This document shows, in pieces, positions 39,242 through 46,034 of a stretch of 51,736 nt of DNA. The notes under the pieces are model-generated. The model was not told the origin of the DNA. It did not search any database and was given only the letters and a program-made list of their open reading frames with translations. The position numbers were made by a program, and so were the translations under genes. Every line of letters starts with the position of its first letter. Within the stretch, counting starts at the first letter, position 1. The stretch lies in IMG/VR virus record IMGVR_UViG_3300025864_000003, positions 1-51,736 of that record; one strand, 5' to 3'. The stretch is from a virus.

Positions 39242-39750
39242 GTGAATCCACCGCCACATTCACGAGTGTGAGGGATCACATCGCCGCACTAGAGGAAACG
39301 AATAGGCAGCTGTTAGCGCAAGTTATATCAGTTTCCGACTGCTACGGCTATAATCATGCCCATCATGCCGCCCGCATTGTCGAGCTGGAGGCCAGGAACG
39401 AACGCGGCAGTGCGACCATCGCTAACTGCATGGGCCAGATTGCCGACATTCGCAAGCAGCTCGGATGCCCGCAGGATCGACACGTCGGGTTGTTTGCGAA
39501 AAAGACACGGCAGCGTGCCGAGAATGCAGAAGCCGCCATCGAGCAGCTGAGGACCGCCCTTGTTGCAATTCAGTCCACCACCCCGGGCTCCGCACATCGC
39601 ATTGCCATTCAGGCACTAACGGAGCGTATCCATTGCGATAGCGTAGACGAATACACCTGCACGGAGTGCTCGGGTCACAATCGTTGCGAGGACGAAATGG
39701 ACGCAGGCTTTGGGGACTACGGCAGAGACGACCCGAGAGAGGACCGATGA
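39238..39750 (+). CDS. coiled-coil protein with Cys-containing tail
   Basis: A 170-aa protein using GTG 39238 (GGAGG five bases upstream and GTGA coupling; an ATG at 39226 is the alternative). Residues 10-130 are two long coiled-coil stretches (SVRDHIAALEETNRQLLAQV; QRAENAEAAIEQLRTALVAI). The tail has YTCTECSGHNRCEDE, a zinc-type pair, and ends acidic. Function unknown. Confidence 0.7.
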   Translation: MSESTATFTSVRDHIAALEETNRQLLAQVISVSDCYGYNHAHHAARIVELEARNERGSATIANCMGQIADIRKQLGCPQDRHVGLFAKKTRQRAENAEAAIEQLRTALVAIQSTTPGSAHRIAIQALTERIHCDSVDEYTCTECSGHNRCEDEMDAGFGDYGRDDPREDR

Positions 39751-40088
39751 GCGAGCTTACATCATTCCGCATGGACAAGTACGAGGTCTACGACAGGGAC
39801 GAAGCAGACCACTTCATCGCCAAGCTGATAAGCGTCAGGGCGAACGAAGCGAGCGGGTTCCGCACCCTTATCGCCGAGCTGGAGGCGGAGGTCAACAAGA
39901 TTCGGGCGGAGTACCACTACGACCTCATCTACTACAACCGCGAGCGCGCCGAGCAGGCCGAGGCCGAGCGGGACGCGCTGAAGTGCTGCGGGAACTGCGG
40001 GCACGACAGAGCCGCTGACGATTGCTGCGACAACTGCACCGTGGACGCGCCCCGTTGGACGAGGAGGGAGAATCATGTTGATGTGTAA
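39747..40088 (+). CDS. coiled-coil and zinc-cluster protein
   Basis: A 113-aa protein: DRDEADHFIAKLISVRANEA, a coiled coil (LIAELEAEVNKIRAEYHYD, NRERAEQAEAERDAL) and a C-terminal CCGNCGHDRAADDCCDNC cluster with a basic end. Overlaps the previous stop (ATGA) and the next start by 14 bp. Function unknown. Confidence 0.7.
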   Translation: MSELTSFRMDKYEVYDRDEADHFIAKLISVRANEASGFRTLIAELEAEVNKIRAEYHYDLIYYNRERAEQAEAERDALKCCGNCGHDRAADDCCDNCTVDAPRWTRRENHVDV

Positions 40089-40308
40089 GGATTGTAAGGA
40101 CGATATTTGTCCCGAGGCGGGCGTTGACATGCCCGCTTGCGACGACTTCCACGGGGGCGAGGAGAAGCCTCTCTGGCTCGGGCCAGAAGAAGAGAGGGCA
40201 ATACACGACCTATTCAGGGCGGTGTCTGCGCTAGACGCTCGGCTGGGTACCATGGAGCGTCGGTGGGAGAAGATGCTGGCTGCCATTGTAAGAGAGGCGA
40301 ACGAATGA
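40075..40308 (+). CDS. zinc-knuckle and helical protein
   Basis: A 77-aa protein starting with MLMCKDCKDDIC, then an acidic loop (PACDDFHGGEE) and a helix (EEERAIHDLFRAVSALDARL). GAGGAGGGAG precedes the ATG. Cys pairs at the N-terminus and CxxxxC further on could bind zinc. Function unknown. Confidence 0.65.
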   Translation: MLMCKDCKDDICPEAGVDMPACDDFHGGEEKPLWLGPEEERAIHDLFRAVSALDARLGTMERRWEKMLAAIVREANE

Positions 40309-40559
40309 GCTGGACTAGCGACGCAACCTGCAATACGTGCCCCTGGTACTACCAGTTCACCACCGAAGAGCGCGACGCGCTGGATGCAGTGCCCTCGTGG
40401 GAGGGATACACCGGACTGTGCCGCATCGGTCGTCCACTGGTGATGGGAGACAGCAAGGGCGTTTGGCCCGCCATCACTAAAGCTGCGTGGTGCGGTGAGC
40501 ACCCCGACCGCCAGCGGCGCGATTACGCAGAAACCACGCTTCTTGGACGCACTGAATGA
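40305..40559 (+). CDS. small Cys-containing protein
   Basis: An 84-aa protein with ATCNTCPWYYQF at the N-terminus, then GYTGLCRIGRPL and AAWCGEHPDRQRRDY. Four Cys, spaced CxxC...C...C with Trp-rich surroundings, recall small iron-sulfur or zinc proteins. ATG 40305 overlaps the previous stop. Function unknown. Confidence 0.7.
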   Translation: MSWTSDATCNTCPWYYQFTTEERDALDAVPSWEGYTGLCRIGRPLVMGDSKGVWPAITKAAWCGEHPDRQRRDYAETTLLGRTE

Positions 40560-40822
40560 CCGCCATCAAGATAGTTCCACGACCTGACGGAAGTAAGCCC
40601 CGAACATCCGGTCTACATAGAACGTGTAGAACTTGCGGCACCAGAGTGAATCAGTACAAGAACCCCAGCGCCGCCGAAACTCTCTGCTACTGTTGCGAGG
40701 ACAAGCTACCATGGACGTATGCTCTCATAGCGGGCGGAGGCACCTTCGCGGAGGACCCTAAGAACAGAAGGACGACCAAATTAGTAGTTACAGTTGACCC
40801 AGAAACTCAAGGGGGAACATGA
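40556..40822 (+). CDS. zinc-ribbon protein
   Basis: An 88-aa protein with a central ribbon (LHRTCRTCGTRVNQY ... TLCYCCEDKLPW) between a basic arm (KIVPRPDGSKPRTSG) and a beta C-terminus (TTKLVVTVDPE). Coupled by ATGA. Function unknown. Confidence 0.7.
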   Translation: MTAIKIVPRPDGSKPRTSGLHRTCRTCGTRVNQYKNPSAAETLCYCCEDKLPWTYALIAGGGTFAEDPKNRRTTKLVVTVDPETQGGT

Positions 40823-41046
40823 AAATATTTGCAGACAATGTGTGGAATTTCAACCGGGCACCAGGCTATGCCACGGAAAGCATGGCCCCTCCCGGAATTG
40901 TGCTATGCAGCGAGTGTGGACGTGAGATCAAGCCGGATGAGAGCTGTTTCGACCGGCTCGTTGAGAGCGACGCCGATGAGGACCATGCGTCCATTTGGAA
41001 TCTCCTCTACATCTGCACCTCGTGCTTCAAGAAGGGGCTGGGATGA
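40819..41046 (+). CDS. zinc-finger protein, paralogue A
   Basis: A 75-aa protein with LCSECGREIKPDESCFDRLV and LLYICTSCFKKGLG: a treble-clef-like CxxC...C...CxxC finger. The next gene encodes a clear homologue (PCQVCGRGIHPEEDCFTRFI ... YLCWSCEEKGWT), so the pair arose by tandem duplication. Function unknown. Confidence 0.75.
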   Translation: MKIFADNVWNFNRAPGYATESMAPPGIVLCSECGREIKPDESCFDRLVESDADEDHASIWNLLYICTSCFKKGLG

Positions 41047-41255
41047 AAGGCAAGAACCCCGACACCCAGTGGCGTATGAGCTGGGGAACAGACCATGACG
41101 GGGCTGTCGCATTTGGTATACGATATGTGCCCTGTCAAGTCTGTGGTCGCGGCATACACCCGGAAGAAGACTGCTTCACCCGATTTATCGGCTCGGGCCT
41201 TGATTGGACCACACAGTATCTCTGTTGGTCATGCGAAGAGAAGGGGTGGACGTGA
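41043..41255 (+). CDS. zinc-finger protein, paralogue B
   Basis: A 70-aa homologue of the preceding protein; the conserved frame is CxxCGRxIxPxExCFxRxI, then YxCxxCxxKGW. The first ~25 residues differ, so only the finger was retained. Start ATG 41043 overlaps the previous stop (ATGA). Function unknown. Confidence 0.75.
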   Translation: MKGKNPDTQWRMSWGTDHDGAVAFGIRYVPCQVCGRGIHPEEDCFTRFIGSGLDWTTQYLCWSCEEKGWT

Positions 41256-41512
41256 TGAAGGTGCTTCTCATCATCATCGTTGTTAGCGCCGTGCTGTTCA
41301 TATGGGGCCTCTGGGGGGAGCGGCTGCCAGGGACCCAGAACAAGATCGAGCCCGAGCATCCATGGCCTGCCCCACCAGTCCACCGGGGCGTGCCTGTTGA
41401 CTGTGATGAGTATTGCCTCCATGACGGTCGCTGCTACCATGATGGGTTGGACGACATCTGTCCTCGCGAACCACAGTGTCATGATGAGGATAGGGGCTGG
41501 GAGGATGGTTGA
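41255..41512 (+). CDS. membrane-anchored Cys/Pro-rich protein
   Basis: An 85-aa protein with an N-terminal membrane helix (VLLIIIVVSAVLFIWGLW) and an outside-type domain rich in Pro, Asp, His and Cys (CDEYCLHDGRCYHDGLDDICP). No cleavage site, so a signal anchor. A GTG three bases upstream is the alternative start. Possibly an envelope-exposed metal-binding protein; function unknown. Confidence 0.65.
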   Translation: MKVLLIIIVVSAVLFIWGLWGERLPGTQNKIEPEHPWPAPPVHRGVPVDCDEYCLHDGRCYHDGLDDICPREPQCHDEDRGWEDG

Positions 41513-41714
41513 GGTAACCGTCAAGAAGGCACGCAAGTTGAAGTCCCCCATCGTCGTAAGGCACAAGGGAGAGTGGTGTGAGGTGCAGGAGATAAGGACA
41601 TGGGGCAAGAATTGGATGGTAATAACCGACGGGGAAGACTTCGTAGTTGGGGACACCTGGCATGGCCTCTTTAGGGTGTCGGGGAAGGAGCGTACTGCCC
41701 TCCTGGAAAGCTAG
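41505..41714 (+). CDS. hypothetical small beta protein
   Basis: A 69-aa beta-rich basic protein (EVTVKKARKLKSPIVVRH, WCEVQEIRTWGKNWMVITD, TWHGLFRVSGKERTALLE), the pattern of a small SH3-like barrel. It is the last gene before the plus-strand terminator and overlaps the preceding gene by 8 bp. Function unknown. Confidence 0.65.
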   Translation: MVEVTVKKARKLKSPIVVRHKGEWCEVQEIRTWGKNWMVITDGEDFVVGDTWHGLFRVSGKERTALLES

Positions 41715-41732
41715 GGGGCGCGTTCATAACAA

Positions 41733-41776
41733 ACGAGGGCTAGGAGGCGCATGCGCGCTTCCTGGCCCCTTTTTTC
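41733..41776 (+). terminator. intrinsic terminator of the plus-strand operon
   Basis: An imperfect GC-rich hairpin (AGGGCTAGGAGGCGC with the GCGC...TTCCTGGCCCCT arm) followed by six T at 41770-41775. It lies 20 bp after the last plus gene and 20 bp before the end of the convergent minus-strand HNH gene. Confidence 0.75.
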
Positions 41777-41794
41777 GTTCTATTTACCGCTGTG

Positions 41795-42196
41795 TTACAT
41801 GCCCTCACGCACCCGCGTGGGGGGCGACCACTCCGTGTAAAGCCTGGGTCCACGACTGATGTTACAGGAGGGGCAGGAGATACATAGGTTGTCCGGGCTT
41901 CCGGTGCCATCCCTCGCTATCGGGACGAAGTGATCGGCGTGGTAGTCTTCAAGCTCTTGACAGCAGAACCTACACAGTCCCTGTTGCAGCTCTATCTGTG
42001 CGCGGATGTCCTTGGGGGAGAACCTATCGTCCCCGCCGCTCCTGCGTTTCCATCGCTTTGCCCGACGTTGCTCCGTGGTGAGAGGGTGGTCACGGGCATA
42101 CTCACGTTGATAGTCCTGCCTAGCCTCCTGATTTGCAGCGTAGTAGGCGTGCTGGTAGGCCAGCAGTCGGTCCCGGTTGTCACTGTAGTAGCTCAT
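41795..42196 (-). CDS. HNH endonuclease
   Basis: A 133-aa HNH nuclease. The N-terminal half is a basic, aromatic helix (AYQHAYYAANQEARQDYQRE) like the DNA-binding arms of phage HNH enzymes; the core is CRFCCQELEDYHADHFVPIA and NLCISCPSCNISRGP, with CxxC zinc pairs and the H-D/H residues of the beta-beta-alpha-metal site. Its ATG lies six bases after a TATAAT, so the mRNA should be leaderless. A separate promoter suggests an independent, possibly mobile gene at the end of the early block. Confidence 0.85.
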   Translation of the reverse strand: MSYYSDNRDRLLAYQHAYYAANQEARQDYQREYARDHPLTTEQRRAKRWKRRSGGDDRFSPKDIRAQIELQQGLCRFCCQELEDYHADHFVPIARDGTGSPDNLCISCPSCNISRGPRLYTEWSPPTRVREGM

Positions 42197-42202
42197 ACTT
42201 AC

Positions 42203-42208
42203 ATTATA
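42203..42208 (-). promoter_or_regulatory. extended -10 promoter of the HNH gene (leaderless)
   Basis: Minus strand TGA-TATAATG followed by TAAGT and the ATG at 42196. The spacing is the same as at TerS (TATAAT, six bases, ATG). Confidence 0.6.
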
Positions 42209-42222
42209 TCATACTTTTTTTA

Positions 42223-42267
42223 GGGGAGTCATCCGCAAATTCACGCGGGTGACTCCCCCTTTTTTTA
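42223..42267 (+). terminator. rho-independent terminator for plus-strand read-through
   Basis: GGGGAGTCA (42223-42231) pairs with TGACTCCCC (42250-42258), 18-nt loop, followed by a T-run (42260-42266) on the plus strand only. It would stop rightward transcripts that pass the first terminator before they enter the early genes antisense. Confidence 0.65.
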
Positions 42268-42558
42268 TTTCGCGCGAGCGGCTGCGCGGTGACCCATGCG
42301 GTTCGGGTACAGCCAGCATGTGGTAGACGGGCAAGCCTCAACCGGCTCAGATGATACGCTCTTCTTGATGATCGAGCCATCACCGTTGCGCCAGTCGAAG
42401 TAGTGACCACCCTGACACTCCACACAGAAGTGTCGGATAGCTTCGGCGGCGGTGAGGCGCTCCTCCAGGAGGTTGCCGTACCCTCCCGACGTGAAGTCCT
42501 CAACGATGTAACCCGAGGGAACCTTGGTCGTCTTCTTAGATACAGCTGTCTTTCGCAT
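42265..42558 (-). CDS. Cys-containing protein of a common phage family
   Basis: A 97-aa protein starting at 42558 (GGAGAGG upstream). The core EAIRHFCVECQGGHYFD then EACPSTTCWLYPNRMG matches a pattern frequent in phages (CxxCxGG ... CPxxxCxLYPxR), which likely binds one zinc. Its function is not known. It is the last gene of the leftward early operon before the terminator hairpin. Confidence 0.75.
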   Translation of the reverse strand: MRKTAVSKKTTKVPSGYIVEDFTSGGYGNLLEERLTAAEAIRHFCVECQGGHYFDWRNGDGSIIKKSVSSEPVEACPSTTCWLYPNRMGHRAAARAK

Positions 42559-42724
42559 AATCATCCTCTCCGTGTATCGGACAGTCATCACTGATCCAGA
42601 AGCAGACGGAGCTGCTTCCTCCATAGCGGAACCCCGCTCCATGACCGTTGTCTCCTATCGCACACGTACAGCCCCCCGCGACGGCAATGGGACTTCCGGG
42701 ATTGGGGGTTACCTGCTCTTCCAT
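42536..42724 (-). CDS. hypothetical small Cys-containing protein
   Basis: A 62-aa Gly-rich protein with four Cys (GGCTCAIG, VCFWISDDCPIHGE). Its start lies inside the end of the preceding gene and its end overlaps the next start. No family recognised. Confidence 0.55.
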   Translation of the reverse strand: MEEQVTPNPGSPIAVAGGCTCAIGDNGHGAGFRYGGSSSVCFWISDDCPIHGEDDYAKDSCI

Positions 42725-42954
42725 TCCTCCTCAGCTCCTTCCAGTGTGACAAGAGCTAGCCCGACGTGGCATTGGTCTGCTCGGTTGCAATCATCCATGT
42801 ATTCTACCATCCAGCTGAGTCTTTCGACTTGCCGGCAGAGTCTCGCTATTCTCACCTGATCACGGAGAAGACCACGCCACAGCACGGTCTTCGCCTTGGC
42901 GGTGAACTGCATCCATAATTGGGGCGGTGTTCCGCCGTGCACGTCAGCGTCCAT
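42709..42954 (-). CDS. hypothetical helical protein
   Basis: An 81-aa helical protein (LLRDQVRIARLCRQVERLSW, MVEYMDDCNRADQCHV). Overlaps both neighbours. No motif recognised. Confidence 0.6.
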   Translation of the reverse strand: MDADVHGGTPPQLWMQFTAKAKTVLWRGLLRDQVRIARLCRQVERLSWMVEYMDDCNRADQCHVGLALVTLEGAEEEWKSR

Positions 42955-43174
42955 CTTTCACCATCATTTCTACCATCTCCATCAGTCTCCTTCTGGGTAG
43001 TGCAAACATAGCCCCACCACTCTGCTGCCCGACATCCTCCACAAAGAGTACGCGACACATGTCTCCCATAACATCACTGGCATCAATGGCGAAGCGAGAT
43101 GTTTTTATCCACCCATCCATGCGGGTGTAAAAGCAAAAGTCGTATATCTTACCCTGCGGCAGTGCTTCCTTCAT
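42944..43174 (-). CDS. hypothetical protein
   Basis: A 76-aa alpha/beta protein (KIYDFCFYTRMDGWIKTSRF, VLFVEDVGQQSGGAMFALPR). Starts on the previous stop (ATGA). No family recognised. Confidence 0.65.
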   Translation of the reverse strand: MKEALPQGKIYDFCFYTRMDGWIKTSRFAIDASDVMGDMCRVLFVEDVGQQSGGAMFALPRRRLMEMVEMMVKDGR

Positions 43175-43398
43175 TTCAGTGGTCCTAGGTCGGTGTTTCT
43201 CATAATAATCTGGGGTGGACCCAGGGTGTTGATGACGGAGGCGATGGAGGCCAGAGCATCAACGATCTGCTGGGGCTCTATCCTGTCATCATCCACCAGA
43301 TAGGACAGGACCTGGTGGAAGTCGCCCAGTAGTGCGTGCGGAGGAATGAATTCGGTAGTAGACACTGCATCCCCAATAAATATTCCGCCCCCCATCAC
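43171..43398 (-). CDS. hypothetical protein
   Basis: A 75-aa protein, hydrophobic N-terminus (MMGGGIFIGDAVSTTEF) and a helical middle (IEPQQIVDALASIASVINTL). Coupled by overlap on both sides; the second Met at 43395 is the alternative start. No family recognised. Confidence 0.6.
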   Translation of the reverse strand: MMGGGIFIGDAVSTTEFIPPHALLGDFHQVLSYLVDDDRIEPQQIVDALASIASVINTLGPPQIIMRNTDLGPLK

Positions 43399-43673
43399 AC
43401 ACCAGCCCTTGCCGCAGAGAGTCTTGATTGCAGTCCGGACTCGATGCGATGCAGGGAAGACTCCTCTCCCCGTATCATCTTCATCTCGTACTCCATTTCC
43501 CCAATCTCCTCATCGTCTTCCGAGCTGCGTATCAACGTCCGCAGCACGCGCTTCTCTTGATAGAGGGCATACAGGAAGCTGACTACAGCCCCCAGCGCCT
43601 TGTCCGTCTCGTCCATCGAGGCCCGCGTGGCCTCAAGTGGAGTGAGATAGGGACCTATTGCGTTACTCGTCAT
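43395..43673 (-). CDS. coiled-coil protein
   Basis: A 92-aa helical protein: a hydrophobic helix (ALGAVVSFLYALYQEKR) and an acidic coiled coil (SSEDDEEIGEMEYEMKMIRG). Coupled by overlap. Function unknown. Confidence 0.6.
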   Translation of the reverse strand: MTSNAIGPYLTPLEATRASMDETDKALGAVVSFLYALYQEKRVLRTLIRSSEDDEEIGEMEYEMKMIRGEESSLHRIESGLQSRLSAARAGV

Positions 43674-43978
43674 TTTCCTTCTCCTTTGTAGGGTGGTCCG
43701 TCATTCCTGCACCGCCCCGGATAGTAGAACCTAACCATCCACATGTGGAAAGGTCCGACCTCACACAGGGCGGCAATTTTGCTGGTGTCCCCATCGTGCA
43801 CACAATCGTGGTCGATGCGACAAAGGGGCACCATCTCATCCAGCCCATCCGACGCCCCATGAGATACACGAACGGGCCAGTGATGGGGGTCGCAACCACT
43901 TCTTCCACAGAGCAAGCACTCCCAGCTTCGAGTGAGTCTCCTGTTGCGGATGGACTTGTGCCCATTAGCACGACTCAT
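43670..43978 (-). CDS. HNH-type nuclease
   Basis: A 102-aa small nuclease: CLLCGRSGCDPHHWPVRVSH and MVPLCRIDHDCVHDG, i.e. CxxC, the D-P-H-H catalytic part and C...H...C...H, as in short phage HNH proteins that sit beside RusA and recombination genes. The start at 43978 overlaps the preceding stop by 14 bp. Probably acts in recombination or packaging rather than homing, since it is coupled within the operon. Confidence 0.75.
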   Translation of the reverse strand: MSRANGHKSIRNRRLTRSWECLLCGRSGCDPHHWPVRVSHGASDGLDEMVPLCRIDHDCVHDGDTSKIAALCEVGPFHMWMVRFYYPGRCRNDGPPYKGEGK

Positions 43979-44156
43979 TGACGTTTTCGATGAAGTCACG
44001 GATGGTGGCTTGCAATTCTTTGTACCCCCACCTTACGTCCTCAACCTCCACCTTCAGCCGGGCCACCTCCGCCTCCAGCTCCTTTACATACCCTACCTCT
44101 ATCGTATTCTCGTCCTGGTGGTAGTCATTCCAGAACCACTTCGAGTTCTCACTCAT
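43965..44156 (-). CDS. coiled-coil protein
   Basis: A 63-aa protein with one long coiled coil (GYVKELEAEVARLKVEVEDV). Coupled to the genes on either side. One of several single-coil proteins (45416, 47442, 47714, 49671) in this operon; they may pair with each other or with replication enzymes. Confidence 0.65.
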   Translation of the reverse strand: MSENSKWFWNDYHQDENTIEVGYVKELEAEVARLKVEVEDVRWGYKELQATIRDFIENVNESC

Positions 44157-44295
44157 CCCGAGCCACCTCGGCCCTGGCGGACGCTATGTATGCCTTCCTA
44201 AGCGCATCAATATGGACCCACTCCAGAAACTTCTCCCGACTGGCTGGCGTCAGCTTCATAGCATTCACATCATCCAATGTAATCCTTTCCCCCAT
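44149..44295 (-). CDS. small helical protein
   Basis: A 48-aa protein (ERITLDDVNAMKLTPASREK, then a helix FLEWVHIDALRKAYIASAR). I use the Met at 44295, inside the end of the RNA ligase gene; a longer frame to 44349 would overlap the ligase more deeply. Function unknown. Confidence 0.5.
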   Translation of the reverse strand: MGERITLDDVNAMKLTPASREKFLEWVHIDALRKAYIASARAEVARDE

Positions 44296-44923
44296 TCTTC
44301 GCCCCCTTTGCGCCGTCGTTGCCCAGCGTTTTCTTGAACATGTTTCCACCAGCTACGTGGTACACGACGACGCCCTCTGGGTTCATGAAGGTGGGATGGG
44401 CGACGGCGGCACTGCCCTGCGCCTCAAGACTGTCCAGCACGCACTCCACCACCTCCAGATTGAAGGGACCCCTGTACAGCAGTGGCACGAGGTTCACACA
44501 CGGCGGCAGTACCTCCTGATATTTCTCTTGTGTTGGGTCGCCAGTGATGATGCGCTGAGGCTCGGTGCCATGCTCACACCACCGGATGACGTTGAACATG
44601 GAGAACTCCTTGTGTCCCAGGCCATAGTTCCTGTTGATGCCCAGTCCCCACCACTCACCGAAGTGGTGGCCACGTCCCAGCGTTTGCAGCTCTTCCTTGT
44701 GCTCGTAGGCCCACTTCGCGAAGCCCATGTTGTCGTTGCCCGGGGCGATCCAGCGTTTTCTACTGCCGACGAGGAACTCCCCGTCGTCCCCGTTGTATAT
44801 CTGTGCGTTCGTGCCGTCTATCTTCTCGGTGATAATCATGTCCCGAGACAATCTCGGAATCTTGCCAAAGGAAACAAACGGCGTCTCCACTGACAACGCG
44901 CCGTGTTCTGCAAAGTTCACCAT
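44270..44923 (-). CDS. RNA ligase (Rnl2-like)
   Basis: A 217-aa nucleotidyltransferase. Motif I TEKIDGTNAQIYN has the AMP-accepting Lys (about residue 34), HHFGEWWGLGI is motif III, and PEGVVVYHVAGGNMFKKTL holds motifs IV and V. It is short, with no clear C-terminal domain, as in many phage RNA ligases. These enzymes seal nicked RNA, often tRNA cut by host defence nucleases. The phage's own tRNA and unusual RNAs make RNA repair or processing plausible. ATG 44923 overlaps the previous stop; a GTG lies three bases upstream. Confidence 0.85.
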   Translation of the reverse strand: MVNFAEHGALSVETPFVSFGKIPRLSRDMIITEKIDGTNAQIYNGDDGEFLVGSRKRWIAPGNDNMGFAKWAYEHKEELQTLGRGHHFGEWWGLGINRNYGLGHKEFSMFNVIRWCEHGTEPQRIITGDPTQEKYQEVLPPCVNLVPLLYRGPFNLEVVECVLDSLEAQGSAAVAHPTFMNPEGVVVYHVAGGNMFKKTLGNDGAKGAKNGGKDYIG

Positions 44924-45114
44924 CACTCATCCTCACCTATGTCTATCTTGTCAAACAAACTGTTCCATAAATAACGCTCACGAGCTATGACATACTCTGT
45001 TAGGGCTTGGTCTATACGGAGAGGCGTGGGTAGGCCAACACTTCCACCCTGGGGTGCTCTCTGTCCAGCTCGAAGTCCATGATCCGCACCAGCATCCACT
45101 TGTCGTCCTCGCAT
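44923..45114 (-). CDS. doubtful small reading frame between rusA and RNA ligase
   Basis: The 89 bp between the RusA stop (45012) and the ligase start must be crossed by ribosomes. The only open frame (63 aa from ATG 45114) overlaps RusA by about 100 bp, and its first half looks like a shadow; the last ~28 residues (ALTEYVIARERYLWNSLFDKI) look like a real helix. A short gene with an unusual start, or plain spacer, is possible. Confidence 0.3.
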   Translation of the reverse strand: MRGRQVDAGADHGLRAGQRAPQGGSVGLPTPLRIDQALTEYVIARERYLWNSLFDKIDIGEDE

Positions 45115-45425
45115 ACCTTACCCTCCAGGGCATCGCATAGCAGCTTGGTAAGATTGTGTGCATCTCGCCTTCTCCTGTCGGGCCAGTAAACCCGCATCTC
45201 AACGATGGCCTTCTCATCCAGACAGAACCACCCGCACTCATCCATAGCATCCAGCGCCTTGTCCCCGGCGTACTCCATCCACGCCTGAGCCCTGTCCGTC
45301 AGCACATTCATCACGCGCCTGCACTTCTTCCCGTTCTTGTAGTAGGTCTTGGTGCGACGAACATAGATGTGGTTAGATGAGGGGGGCAGTGTGAGTGTCA
45401 CCTTGTAGACGGGTTTCACGGCCAT
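45012..45425 (-). CDS. rusA: RusA-like Holliday junction resolvase
   Basis: A 137-aa protein with the RusA layout: LTLPPSSNHIYVRR at the N-terminus, a Lys-rich strand (KTYYKNGKKCRRVM), VEMRVYWPDRRRRDAHNLTK, CDALEGKVCEDDKWMLVRIM with the catalytic Asp residues, and a C-terminal strand (RVEVLAYPRL). It cuts four-way DNA junctions made in recombination-dependent replication and clears branches before packaging. The start at 45425 lies inside the end of the upstream gene, so it is translationally coupled. Confidence 0.9.
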   Translation of the reverse strand: MAVKPVYKVTLTLPPSSNHIYVRRTKTYYKNGKKCRRVMNVLTDRAQAWMEYAGDKALDAMDECGWFCLDEKAIVEMRVYWPDRRRRDAHNLTKLLCDALEGKVCEDDKWMLVRIMDFELDREHPRVEVLAYPRLSV

Positions 45426-45700
45426 CTGGAAATGTTGATACCACCCCACAGCTGCCGGGTCGCGTCCATGTACGAGGAACCCTGCTCCCAGAATGGGGAG
45501 GGCGGCGGTGCCGTTGGTGCGCACACCGTCTGCTTGTCTAGCTGCTCTTGCAGCTCGGCAATGCGAGCGTTCTTCATGTAAACCGCCAGCTCGGCCATGT
45601 CCCACCCGACCTGTAGCCTTCGATTCTCTGCCTCTAACTCCTCCGTGTAGGGCTTGTACTCTTTGACGCGCCAGTCGCCCTTGTATGGAAACTTTCTCAT
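45416..45700 (-). CDS. coiled-coil protein
   Basis: A 94-aa protein: a basic start (RKFPYKGDWRVKEYKPY), a coiled coil (TEELEAENRRLQVGWDM; IAELQEQLDK) and a Pro/Trp-rich end. Coupled to RusA downstream. Function unknown. Confidence 0.65.
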   Translation of the reverse strand: MRKFPYKGDWRVKEYKPYTEELEAENRRLQVGWDMAELAVYMKNARIAELQEQLDKQTVCAPTAPPPSPFWEQGSSYMDATRQLWGGINISRWP

Positions 45701-45897
45701 GAGTGCTCCTCGTTTCTGGGAACAAAATAGATTTCGCGCGGCTCATCCATCTCCCTAAGCATTCTCCGGGCCTTACGGTAGGCCCCCCAACGGGTCTGGG
45801 TGAGTGCTATGGGTCCATAGGGCCAGTCAATGTGGACCGCCCATCGGGTTATCAACAAGTACTCGGTACGAAATATCTCTACCTTGTGATCGCTCAT
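45697..45897 (-). CDS. hypothetical protein
   Basis: A 66-aa protein starting at 45897. Beta N-terminal half (KVEIFRTEYLLITRWAVHID) and a basic helix (AYRKARRMLREMDE). No family recognised; coupled by ATGA to the next gene. Confidence 0.65.
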   Translation of the reverse strand: MSDHKVEIFRTEYLLITRWAVHIDWPYGPIALTQTRWGAYRKARRMLREMDEPREIYFVPRNEEHS

Positions 45898-45899
45898 AC

Positions 45900-46034
45900 C
45901 TACACCTTCAACTGGAAACCACAGGCTGTACACCTGTAGGTGCTGCCGGTGGGGCTAGCTACGGGCATGTAGTGGAAATCGTGCCCCTTGCACTTCGGAC
46001 ACTTCAGATAGCGCACTGCTTTCTTCGCCTTCAT
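45900..46034 (-). CDS. 44-aa zinc-ribbon protein
   Basis: A very small ribbon: KCPKCKGHDFHYMPVASP and YRCTACGFQLKV, two CxxC pairs on beta hairpins, with a basic N-terminal arm (KAKKAVRYL). GGACGAGGG lies before the ATG at 46034. This is the form of the C-terminal ribbon of transcription factors such as TFIIS or of archaeal-type ribosomal zinc proteins; actual role unknown. Confidence 0.7.
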   Translation of the reverse strand: MKAKKAVRYLKCPKCKGHDFHYMPVASPTGSTYRCTACGFQLKV

